Source of the DNA: an uncultured Lachnospiraceae bacterium
GTDB taxonomy: Bacteria > Bacillota > Clostridia > Lachnospirales > Lachnospiraceae
Assembly (NCBI GenBank): GCA_910585995.1
Contig: CAJUGG010000079.1
Span: 1-10,174 of the forward strand
Direction of reading: 5' to 3'
DNA: 10,174 nucleotides
Shown: one piece after another, positions 1 through 6,728 of the stretch
How the letters are laid out: each line of letters opens with the position of its first letter
Position numbering within the stretch: position 1 is the stretch's first letter
Program-made: the position numbers and the translations under genes
The notes under the pieces: generated by a model
What the model saw: only the letters and a program-made list of their open reading frames with translations
The model's database searches: none
Told to the model about the DNA's origin: nothing

Positions 1-3
1 ACT

Positions 4-43
4 AAGAGAATTTTCTGCCACTTAAGTGTCAGAAAATCCTCTT
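4..43 (-). repeat. 40-bp near-perfect palindrome, copy 1
   Basis: The arms pair around a centre at 23/24: AAGAG with CTCTT, ATTTTCTG with CAGAAAAT, and CACTT with AAGTG, giving 18 of 20 base pairs. The two mismatched positions are 9/38 and 18/29. In a minus-strand RNA the 9/38 pair becomes a G-U wobble, whereas in a plus-strand RNA both are true mismatches. A transcript reading leftward from guaB would therefore fold slightly better. There is no run of U after the stem, so it does not look like a standard intrinsic terminator. Confidence 0.8.
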
Positions 44-106
44 GGGGCTTGTCCGGTCCGTTGCTGTTTTAGAGTTCCGCAACTCCCCTCCCAAGCCCCC
101 CTCACT

Positions 107-146
107 AAGAGAATTTTCTGCCACTTAAGTGTCAGAAAATCCTCTT
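107..146 (-). repeat. 40-bp near-perfect palindrome, copy 2
   Basis: The sequence is identical to the palindrome at 4-43, including the same two non-paired positions (112/141 and 121/132). It lies about 60 nt beyond the guaB stop codon on the guaB strand. A transcript running through guaB would meet this hairpin first, then the copy nearer the window edge. Confidence 0.8.
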
Positions 147-204
147 GGGGCTTATCTGGTCCGTTGCTGTTTTAGAGTTCTGCAACTCCCCTCGTTGCTG
201 TTTT

Positions 205-1659
205 TTATTCGTTCACGCTGTAGTTTGGCGCTTCTTTTGTAATGTGAATATCATGCGGATGACTTTCTTTTAGAGAAGCCGCCGAGATCTTCATAAATTT
301 GGCTGTCTTCTTCAGAGTCTCCACGTCCGGTGCTCCGCAAAGCCCCATACCGGAACGGAGTCCGCCCAGAAGCTGGAAGATCGTGTCCTCCACATATCCT
401 TTGTAGGCCACACGGCCTTCCACGCCTTCCGGCACCAGTTTCTTGGCGTCATTTTGGAAATACCGGTCTTTGGAACCATTTTCCATGGCTGCAATAGAAC
501 CCATGCCGCGATAGACTTTGTATTTTCTGCCCTGGTACAGTTCAAAAGATCCCGGACTCTCATCGCATCCGGCAAAGATGCTACCCATCATACATACACT
601 AGCACCCGCTGCAAGCGCTTTGGTGATATCTCCCGAATACTTGATGCCGCCGTCTGCAATAATCGGCACATCATATTCTTTTGCCACCTCATAACAGTTC
701 ATAATCGCGCTGATCTGCGGTACACCCACTCCTGACACGACTCTGGTAGTGCAGATCGAACCAGGTCCGATACCCACTTTCACGCCGTCTGCGCCTGCCT
801 CGATCAAGTCTCTTGTCGCTTCGCCTGTAGCCACATTGCCGGCGATCACCGGAATATCCGGAAATGCTTCTTTGATCATTCTAAGGCAGCGGATCACATT
901 GGCCGAATGTCCATGAGAAGAGTCTAACACCAATACGTCCACATGAGCTTTCACAAGCGCTTCTGCCCGCTCTAATACATTGGCCGTAATCCCGATCCCG
1001 GCCCCGCACAAGAGACGTCCCTGAGAATCTTTAGCTGCCAGCGGATACTTGATCTGCTTCTCGATATCTTTAATCGTGATAAGCCCCTTCAGATTAAAGT
1101 CCTTGTCCACAATCGGTAGCTTTTCTTTCCTTGCCTTTCCCAGGATGGTCTTAGCCTCATCCAGTGTAATCCCCTCTGGTGCAGTCACCAGATTCTCAGA
1201 GGTCATGGATTCTTTGATCTTCTTGGAAAAATCCGTCTCAAATTTCAGATCCCGGTTGGTGATGATGCCAACCAGTTTTTTCCCTTCTGTAATCGGCACG
1301 CCCGAAATCCGGTATTTTGCCATCAACGCATCTGCATCTGCTAAGGTATGTTCCGGAGACAGAGAAAATGGGTCCGTGATGACTCCATTTTCTGATCTTT
1401 TTACCTTATCTACTTCTTCTGCCTGCTCCTCTATGGACATATTTTTATGGATAATGCCAATACCGCCCTGTCTTGACATAGCAATCGCCATCCGATAGCC
1501 AGTCACGGTATCCATACTGGCACTTACCATCGGAATATTCAGCTTGATCGTCCTGGTCAGACGGGTCTCCAGATTCACCTGGCTGGGAATCACTTCAGAA
1601 TATGCTGGCACCAGCAGAACGTCATCAAATGTAATACCATCACCGATAATTTTACCCAT
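205..1659 (-). CDS. guaB: Inosine-5'-monophosphate dehydrogenase
   Basis: This enzyme oxidises IMP to XMP with NAD+, the committed step of guanine nucleotide synthesis, in the cytoplasm. The 484-residue length is normal for bacterial IMPDH. The N-terminal half of the barrel carries the family stretch ITFDDVLLVP (9-18). Two CBS domains lie at about 93-202. The catalytic loop GPGSICTTR gives nucleophile Cys303, and the mobile flap carries the Arg399-Tyr400 dyad (KDRYF) that activates water. Phosphate-binding segments ADGGIK and MGSIFAG are also present. The start is supported by GAGAGG about 8 nt upstream of ATG. It is a single-gene unit with its own promoter, separated from groEL by a terminator. 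No guanine riboswitch or PurR box is apparent in its short leader. Nothing is truncated or missing. Confidence 0.98.
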   Translation of the reverse strand: MGKIIGDGITFDDVLLVPAYSEVIPSQVNLETRLTRTIKLNIPMVSASMDTVTGYRMAIAMSRQGGIGIIHKNMSIEEQAEEVDKVKRSENGVITDPFSLSPEHTLADADALMAKYRISGVPITEGKKLVGIITNRDLKFETDFSKKIKESMTSENLVTAPEGITLDEAKTILGKARKEKLPIVDKDFNLKGLITIKDIEKQIKYPLAAKDSQGRLLCGAGIGITANVLERAEALVKAHVDVLVLDSSHGHSANVIRCLRMIKEAFPDIPVIAGNVATGEATRDLIEAGADGVKVGIGPGSICTTRVVSGVGVPQISAIMNCYEVAKEYDVPIIADGGIKYSGDITKALAAGASVCMMGSIFAGCDESPGSFELYQGRKYKVYRGMGSIAAMENGSKDRYFQNDAKKLVPEGVEGRVAYKGYVEDTIFQLLGGLRSGMGLCGAPDVETLKKTAKFMKISAASLKESHPHDIHITKEAPNYSVNE

Positions 1660-1712
1660 ATTTTTTCCTCTCTTTCTCTGTTTGTACTAAATACCGGATT
1701 TACATATGCACT

Positions 1713-1742
1713 ATTATACAAGAAGACCCCCATAGATTACAA
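1713..1742 (-). promoter_or_regulatory. guaB promoter (sigma-A type)
   Basis: On the minus strand there is a perfect -10 TATAAT (1713-1718) with TTGTAA (1737-1742) 18 nt upstream as a four-of-six -35 match. The expected transcription start is near 1705, giving a leader of roughly 45 nt before the guaB ATG. It sits downstream of the groEL terminator, which fits independent expression of guaB. Confidence 0.65.
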
Positions 1743-1814
1743 TATCCTTTCTTACTAAATTTTCTCCCAAAAAGTCATCCCTTACTCACCCAATACCCAA
1801 AAGATTCCCGTCAA

Positions 1815-1866
1815 GAGAAAACCCCCAGCCTCTGTAAAACCAACTGGTTTTACAGACACTGAGGGT
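1815..1866 (-). terminator. Rho-independent terminator of groES-groEL
   Basis: The inner stem is CTGTAAAACC (1832-1841) with GGTTTTACAG (1846-1855) and a 4-nt loop. A three-base internal bulge on each side separates it from an outer stem of ACCCCCAG (1821-1828) with CTGAGGGT (1859-1866), which includes one G-U pair in minus-strand RNA. On the minus strand the hairpin is followed by TTTTCTCTT. It lies about 50 nt past the groEL stop codon and before the guaB promoter. Confidence 0.85.
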
Positions 1867-1916
1867 CTTTATCTGCGACATGTGTGTCGCTTTTATGATT
1901 TAGGTCGTGAGGAACC

Positions 1917-3536
1917 TTACATCATTCCCATTCCGCCTCCTGCTGGCATTGGCGGTTCTGGCTCTTTGATATTTGCCACACACGCCTCTGTGGTCAGGAA
2001 GGTAGATGCTACACTGGTTGCGTTCTGCAGCGCACATCTAGTCACTTTCGCCGGATCAAGGATGCCTGCCTCTACCATATTCACATACTCTTCGTTGTAA
2101 GCGTCAAAGCCAACTCCGTTATCTGCTGCACGCACTTTGTCGATGATCACAGCGCCTTCTAACCCTGCATTGGCTACGATATGATGCAGCGGAGACTCCA
2201 GTGCTTTCAACACCACTTTTGCTCCAGTCTTCTCATCGCCGTCCAAAGTCTCCACTAACTTGCATACGTCTTTGGAAGCATGGATATAAGCTGCACCGCC
2301 TCCGCAGATGATGCCTTCCTCTACAGCTGCTCTGGTAGCTGCCAGTGCATCTTCCATACGAAGTTTTGCCTCTTTCATCTCGGTCTCGGTAGCTGCGCCC
2401 ACACGGATGACAGCCACGCCACCTGCTAATTTTGCAAAACGTTCCTGGAGTTTTTCTTTGTCAAACTCAGATTTGGTCACGTCGATCTCTGCCTTGATGG
2501 TCTTGATCCGGTTCTCAATATCTGCTTTGTCTCCAAGTCCGTCTACGATTACCGTATTCTCTTTTTGTACCTTTACAGATTTTGCACGACCAAGCATCTC
2601 CAGTGTGGTATCCTTAAGCTCCAGACCCACTTCTTCAGAGATCACGGTTCCGCCGGTGAGGATTGCGATATCCTGTAACATCGCTTTTCTTCTGTCACCA
2701 TAACCTGGTGCCTTTACGCCTACTGCGGTAAAGGTTCCGCGAAGTTTGTTCAGTACCAGGGTGGTCAGAGCCTCACCCTCGATATCCTCAGCGATGATCA
2801 AGAGCTTCTTGCCGGACTGTACCAGCTGCTCTAACACTGGAAGGATCTCCTGGATATTGCTGATCTTCTTGTCGGTGATCAGGATATACGGATCATCTAA
2901 GACTGCCTCCATCTTCTCGGTATCGGTAGCCATATAAGCGGAGATATAGCCGCGGTCAAACTGCATACCTTCTACCACATCCAGCTCCGTCTTCATGGTC
3001 TTGGACTCTTCGATCGTGATGACACCGTCATTTGCCACTTTCTCCATGGCATCTGCCACCATATTGCCCACTTCATCATCTCCGGCAGAGATCGCTGCTA
3101 CTCTTGCCATCTGATGCTTGCTGGTCACTTTGCTGCTCATAGCTGCAATCGCCTCTACTGCACGGTCTGTTGCCTTCTTCATACCTTTTCTCAATACGAT
3201 GGGGTTCGCACCTGCTGCCAGATTCTTCATCCCTTCGTTAATCATCGCCTGAGCCAGAACAGTAGCTGTCGTGGTTCCGTCACCAGCCACATCATTGGTC
3301 TTGGTTGCCACTTCTTTTACCAGCTGTGCGCCCATGTTCTCAAAAGCATCCTCTAACTCGATCTCTTTTGCAATGGTTACACCGTCGTTGGTGATCAACG
3401 GAGTTCCAAACTGTTTGTCTAAAACTACATTTCTTCCCTTGGGCCCAAGTGTTACGCTGACTGTATCAGCAAGTTTATTTACACCAGCTTCCAGAGCGAT
3501 TCTGGCATCTACGCCATGTTTTAATTCCTTTGCCAT
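1917..3536 (-). CDS. groEL: Chaperonin GroEL (Hsp60)
   Basis: This is the 14-mer ATP-driven folding chamber that works with the GroES lid. At 539 residues it is full length. The equatorial nucleotide-binding residues are in place: TLGPKGRNV (29-37), ITNDGVT with Asp51, and GDGTTT (85-90) with Asp86. The second catalytic aspartate is Asp396 in MEDALAATRAAVEEG. The apical and intermediate domains are complete, and the C-terminal tail ends in the flexible Gly-Met motif GGGMGMM. Residue 411, just before GGG, is Cys, where many homologues have Pro or Ala; this is minor. The start is well supported, with AGGAGG 9 nt before ATG. It follows groES after a 23-nt gap that holds only this ribosome binding site. 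It is cotranscribed from the CIRCE-controlled groES promoter and ends at the hairpin beginning about 50 nt downstream. Confidence 0.99.
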   Translation of the reverse strand: MAKELKHGVDARIALEAGVNKLADTVSVTLGPKGRNVVLDKQFGTPLITNDGVTIAKEIELEDAFENMGAQLVKEVATKTNDVAGDGTTTATVLAQAMINEGMKNLAAGANPIVLRKGMKKATDRAVEAIAAMSSKVTSKHQMARVAAISAGDDEVGNMVADAMEKVANDGVITIEESKTMKTELDVVEGMQFDRGYISAYMATDTEKMEAVLDDPYILITDKKISNIQEILPVLEQLVQSGKKLLIIAEDIEGEALTTLVLNKLRGTFTAVGVKAPGYGDRRKAMLQDIAILTGGTVISEEVGLELKDTTLEMLGRAKSVKVQKENTVIVDGLGDKADIENRIKTIKAEIDVTKSEFDKEKLQERFAKLAGGVAVIRVGAATETEMKEAKLRMEDALAATRAAVEEGIICGGGAAYIHASKDVCKLVETLDGDEKTGAKVVLKALESPLHHIVANAGLEGAVIIDKVRAADNGVGFDAYNEEYVNMVEAGILDPAKVTRCALQNATSVASTFLTTEACVANIKEPEPPMPAGGGMGMM

Positions 3537-3559
3537 GATTAATCTCCTCCTGTCTCAAC

Positions 3560-3844
3560 TTATTCTACAACCGCAAGAATATCATTTTGTCTTACGATTA
3601 CATATTCTTCTTCACCAATCTTTACTTCATTGCCTGCATATTTGGAGTAGATGACCTGATCTCCTACTTTTACCTGCATGGTCACTTCTTTGCCGTCTAC
3701 CACACCGCCTGGGCCTACTGCTACCACTTCCGCAGTCACTGGTTTCTCTTGTGCCTTTGCAGTCAGGATAATGCCAGATTTGGTTGTCTCTTCTTTTTCG
3801 CTTTGCTTTAATACGACTCGGTCGCCTAAAGGTACTAATTTCAT
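3560..3844 (-). CDS. groES: Co-chaperonin GroES (Hsp10)
   Basis: GroES is the heptameric lid of the GroEL chamber. The product is 94 residues, MKLVPLGDRVV to DILAVVE, the usual size. The GroEL-contacting mobile loop lies at about 17-32 (TTKSGIIL). The roof-forming VGPGGVVDG and the YSKYAGNEV segment follow. A longer frame opens upstream at 3889 with GTG, but that would start inside the CIRCE operator and add 15 unrelated residues. The ATG at 3842-3844 has AAGGAGG 7 nt upstream and gives the conserved N-terminus, so it is chosen. It is the first gene of the groES-groEL operon and is repressed by HrcA through CIRCE. Confidence 0.98.
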   Translation of the reverse strand: MKLVPLGDRVVLKQSEKEETTKSGIILTAKAQEKPVTAEVVAVGPGGVVDGKEVTMQVKVGDQVIYSKYAGNEVKIGEEEYVIVRQNDILAVVE

Positions 3845-3882
3845 GATATTTCCTCCTTCAATAGTCCAAGTTATCTGGTTTA

Positions 3883-3909
3883 TTAGCACTCACTTTAATC
3901 GAGTGCTAA
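3883..3909 (-). promoter_or_regulatory. CIRCE operator (HrcA binding site)
   Basis: The consensus inverted repeat is perfect: TTAGCACTC (3883-3891), a 9-nt spacer, then GAGTGCTAA (3901-3909). It sits just downstream of the -10 of the groES promoter and about 38 nt before the groES start, as expected for HrcA repression of groES-groEL. HrcA itself is not encoded in the window. Confidence 0.98.
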
Positions 3910-3918
3910 CCTTTAGTC

Positions 3919-3950
3919 ATTATATTAGTATGGTTGGAGGAAAATGTCAA
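3919..3950 (-). promoter_or_regulatory. groES-groEL promoter (sigma-A type)
   Basis: On the minus strand there is a perfect -35 TTGACA (3945-3950). Two overlapping -10 candidates exist: TAATAT (3922-3927) at the ideal 17-nt spacing and a perfect TATAAT (3919-3924) at 20 nt. The 17-nt choice is more likely. The start site would fall at or just before the CIRCE, so bound HrcA would block initiation. The promoter begins only 11 nt past the codY stop codon, and no terminator is visible between codY and groES, so read-through from codY is possible. Confidence 0.85.
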
Positions 3951-3960
3951 TGGGGAATTT

Positions 3961-4746
3961 TCATTTTTTATGGATTTTTTTTTCGCTCTCTTTCAGTTCA
4001 TCAAATACACAGTCATTGAGAACCTTGATTTTGGTCCCGCGCATACCCGAAGAACGGGACTCGATCACCCCCGCACTCTCAAATTTGCGCAGCGCATTGA
4101 CGATCACGGAACGGGTAATCCCTGCTTTATCCGCGATCTTGCTGGCCACTAGGGTACATTCATTCCCTTTCATCTCCTGGAAGATCAAGAGAATCGCCTC
4201 TAACTCGGTCCCCGACAAAGTGCCGATGGCCGACTGTACGATCTGCCGGCGGCGATGTTCTTCTGTATTTTCTTCATGTACTGCACGCATCATCTCCAGT
4301 CCCACGACCGTGGTGCCGTATTCGCTTAAGATGATATCATCAATCTCATAATCCGTCTCTTGTTTGTACAGAAACAACGTCCCCAGACGCTCCCCTGCAA
4401 TATTAATAGGCGTGATCAGTGCCTGGTATTTGCGGATTCCCTCTTCTTCAAAACCAAAGGTCTGTAAGTTGACATTCTCCTTAGTCGACAAAACTCCCAG
4501 AAAACGCTCATTTAAGAGCGCATCGATATGGCTGCCCACCTGCCCCACCAAAAGCTCGTGAATCTCCTCCACATCTTCATACTGGCTGATTCCCAATACT
4601 TTTCCTTTGCGGCTGATGACCAGCACATTGGATCTTAAAATCTCTGCCAGTATCCGGCAGATATCGTTAAATACCACTTTGGTGGAATTATTATTATGCA
4701 AAAGTTGATTGATCTTTCTCGTCTTATCTAGTAATTGTACACTCAT
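3961..4746 (-). CDS. codY: GTP-sensing global transcriptional repressor CodY
   Basis: CodY represses nutrient-acquisition and biosynthetic genes when GTP and branched-chain amino acids are plentiful. The 261 residues match the family length of about 259. The N-terminal GAF-type ligand domain spans about 1-155 and starts MSVQLLDKTRKINQLL. The C-terminal winged helix-turn-helix has the very conserved stretch ASKIADKAGITRSVIVNALR (201-220) followed by ESAGVIESRSSGMRG. It is the last gene of the comM-dprA-topA-codY run. Its ATG overlaps the topA stop in an ATGA (4743-4746), and GGAGG sits 10 nt upstream inside topA, which implies translational coupling. In Bacillus subtilis the xerC-type recombinase and hslVU genes lie between topA and codY; here they are absent and codY abuts topA. 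Confidence 0.98.
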   Translation of the reverse strand: MSVQLLDKTRKINQLLHNNNSTKVVFNDICRILAEILRSNVLVISRKGKVLGISQYEDVEEIHELLVGQVGSHIDALLNERFLGVLSTKENVNLQTFGFEEEGIRKYQALITPINIAGERLGTLFLYKQETDYEIDDIILSEYGTTVVGLEMMRAVHEENTEEHRRRQIVQSAIGTLSGTELEAILLIFQEMKGNECTLVASKIADKAGITRSVIVNALRKFESAGVIESRSSGMRGTKIKVLNDCVFDELKESEKKIHKK

Positions 4747-6728
4747 GCTTTTTCTTCCTCCGGTTTTTTCCAGGAAATAAAGTCACAGTCCGGATAACCT
4801 TCACAACTGTAAAATTTACGGCCTTTGCTGGAACGTCTAAGTACCACATCCTTTTTACATTTCGGACAGGAGACACCGATCTTTTCCAGATAGGGCTTGG
4901 TGTTTCTGCAGTCCGGGAATCCGGGACACGCCAGAAATTTTCCATGCGGCCCGTATTTGATCACCATATTTCTACCGCACTGTTCACAGATCACATCGCT
5001 GACTTCATCTGCAATCTGTACCTTTTCAAGTTCTTCCTCTGCTTTTTTGACCGCTTTGTCCAGATCCGGGTAAAAGTTGCTCACCACGGTCTTCCAGTTG
5101 ATAGTTCCTTCTTCCACACCATCCAAAAGAGCCTCCACCGTAGCTGTAAAATCGGTCTCCACAATCGAGGAAAACGCTTGTTTCATCATATGGTTGACCA
5201 CTTCACCGATCTCGGTGATATATAGATTTCTGCCTTCCTTGGCCACATAACGGCGGGCGATGATGGTGCTGATGGTCGGTGCATAGGTACTGGGTCTTCC
5301 AATCCCCAATTCCTCTAACGTCTTCACCAGCGCTGCCTCTGTAAAATGTGCCGGCGGCTGGGTAAAATGCTGCTTATCCTCTAACTCTTTCAGCGTCAGC
5401 TCCGCCTGTTGATCCAGGACTTTTACTAGTGTGGTATTGCCGCTTTTCTCTTCCTCTTCCTGAACGTAGACCTGCATAAATCCATCAAACGCCACAGAAG
5501 AAGATGCCACAGTAAAACGATAGCTGCCTCCATCAATCTTTACCGAGGTGGTATGATATTTGGCATCTGCCATACAGCTTGCAGTAAACCGTTTCCAAAT
5601 CAACTGATACAGACGGAACTGATCCCTGGAGAGAGAGTCTTTGACCATTGCCGGCAGCCTTTTTACATCTGTGGGACGAATCGCCTCATGGGCATCCTGA
5701 ATCTTTTTCTTATCAGTATCCTTTTTCACCTTTCCCTGGTGCAGATAGTTCTCCCCATAGGTCTCCTTGATAAAAAAAGCAGCCATCTGCTCTGCTTCTT
5801 CGGAGATTCTGGTAGAATCCGTACGCAGATAAGTGATCAGACCGATGGTGCCCTGTCCTTCGATATCCACGCCTTCATAGAGCTGCTGGGCGAGGCGCAT
5901 AGTCTTCGAGGTGGAAAAATTCAGCACCTTGGACGCCTCCTGCTGAAGCGTACTCGTGGTAAATGGTAGAGGTGCTTTTTTGGTACGCTCTCCATGTTTA
6001 ACGTCTGAAACCACAAAAGAAGCGTCTTTCACCGCCTCTAATATCTTCTCCATCTCCTCTTTGGAATGGATCTCCATCTTCTCTTTTACTGTTCCATAAA
6101 ATTTTGCCGTCAAAGGCTTTTTCTCTCCTTTGACCTGGAATACGGCGTCTAAGCTCCAGTATTCCTCCGGCACAAACGCATTGATCTCTTCATCCCGGTC
6201 TGCAATCAGACGCAGAGCCACAGACTGCACCCTTCCGGCGCTTAAGCCTCTCTTTACCTTTGCCCATAAGATCGGGCTGATCCGATATCCCACCATGCGG
6301 TCTAGCATCCGGCGTGCCTGCTGGGCATCCACCAGATTCTGATTGATCACCCGCGCATTTTTGATCGAATCCTTCACTGCGGTCTTGGTAATCTCATTAA
6401 ACGTAATCCGATACATCTTTTTTCCATCCAGCTTCAGTGCAGCAGCCAGATGCCACGAGATTGCCTCCCCCTCCCGGTCCGGGTCAGTCGCCAGATAGAC
6501 TTTGTCTGCCTTCTTTGCTTCTTTCCGAAGTTTGGCAAGAATATCCCCTTTCCCGCGGATGGTGATATACTTGGGTTCATAATCATGCTCCACATCAATA
6601 CCAAACTGGCTTTTGGGGAAATCTCTTACATGCCCATTGGATGCCATCACTTCATAGTTGGCACCTAAAAATTTCTTAATTGTTTTCACCTTTGCCGGTG
6701 ATTCCACGATAACCAGATATTTTGCCAT
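4743..6728 (-). CDS. topA: DNA topoisomerase I (type IA)
   Basis: The enzyme relaxes negative supercoils by transient single-strand breaks. The TOPRIM domain opens with YLVIVESPAKVKTI (Glu9) and contains ATDPDREGEA (80-89) with the metal-binding Asp82, Asp84 and Glu86. The active-site tyrosine is Tyr300 in GLITYLRTDSTR. The C-terminus carries two C4 zinc-ribbon modules, with cysteines at 581/584/601/607 and 621/624/642/648. The total of 661 residues is slightly shorter than many Firmicute homologues, which often have a third zinc module. The start is backed by GAGGA upstream of ATG and by the conserved N-terminus MAKYLVIVESPAK. Its first 53 nt overlap the 3' end of dprA in another frame, and its stop overlaps the codY start. 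Confidence 0.98.
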   Translation of the reverse strand: MAKYLVIVESPAKVKTIKKFLGANYEVMASNGHVRDFPKSQFGIDVEHDYEPKYITIRGKGDILAKLRKEAKKADKVYLATDPDREGEAISWHLAAALKLDGKKMYRITFNEITKTAVKDSIKNARVINQNLVDAQQARRMLDRMVGYRISPILWAKVKRGLSAGRVQSVALRLIADRDEEINAFVPEEYWSLDAVFQVKGEKKPLTAKFYGTVKEKMEIHSKEEMEKILEAVKDASFVVSDVKHGERTKKAPLPFTTSTLQQEASKVLNFSTSKTMRLAQQLYEGVDIEGQGTIGLITYLRTDSTRISEEAEQMAAFFIKETYGENYLHQGKVKKDTDKKKIQDAHEAIRPTDVKRLPAMVKDSLSRDQFRLYQLIWKRFTASCMADAKYHTTSVKIDGGSYRFTVASSSVAFDGFMQVYVQEEEEKSGNTTLVKVLDQQAELTLKELEDKQHFTQPPAHFTEAALVKTLEELGIGRPSTYAPTISTIIARRYVAKEGRNLYITEIGEVVNHMMKQAFSSIVETDFTATVEALLDGVEEGTINWKTVVSNFYPDLDKAVKKAEEELEKVQIADEVSDVICEQCGRNMVIKYGPHGKFLACPGFPDCRNTKPYLEKIGVSCPKCKKDVVLRRSSKGRKFYSCEGYPDCDFISWKKPEEEKA

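Larger units (their letters stand above)
1..193. repeat. Two tandem copies (103-bp period) of a structured intergenic repeat
   Basis: Positions 1-90 recur at 104-193 with only three differences (51/154, 54/157 and 78/181), about 97% identity. The linker 91-103 is not repeated after 193, where a short echo of the unit's GTTGCTGTTTT motif runs into the guaB stop codon. Each copy carries a 40-bp near-palindrome (4-43 and 107-146) and a small GAGTT/AACTC hairpin (72-85 and 175-188). Copy 1 also has an 8-bp stem GGGGCTTG (44-51) with CAAGCCCC (92-99) that encloses the small hairpin. No ORF is supported. The array begins at the first base of the window and may continue to the left. It lies 3' of guaB and so would be in its 3' UTR or in the 5' region of an unseen leftward gene. 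The function is unknown: a mobile or REP-like repeat, a structured RNA or a tandem operator all remain possible. Confidence 0.85.

Noticed and set aside
4..146. Left-edge palindromes as the intrinsic terminator of guaB
   Set aside because: The stems are long but not GC-rich and are not followed by a U run on the guaB strand. A termination role cannot be excluded but is not supported by the usual signature.
1660..1705. A guanine riboswitch or PurR box before guaB
   Set aside because: The expected leader is only about 45 nt, too short for a purine riboswitch, and no PurBox-like CGAA pair is visible.
1758..1772. A CodY-box-like sequence upstream of the guaB promoter
   Set aside because: It matches only about 10 of 15 positions, all at one end, which is expected by chance in AT-rich intergenic DNA.
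3845..3889. A GTG-started N-terminal extension of groES by 15 residues
   Set aside because: It would begin inside the CIRCE operator, its residues are unlike GroES, and the internal ATG has a strong AAGGAGG.
1882..4351. Several plus-strand open frames opposite groEL, groES and codY
   Set aside because: They are Ser/Cys/Phe-rich shadow translations of the conserved minus-strand genes, with no ribosome binding sites and no recognisable domains.
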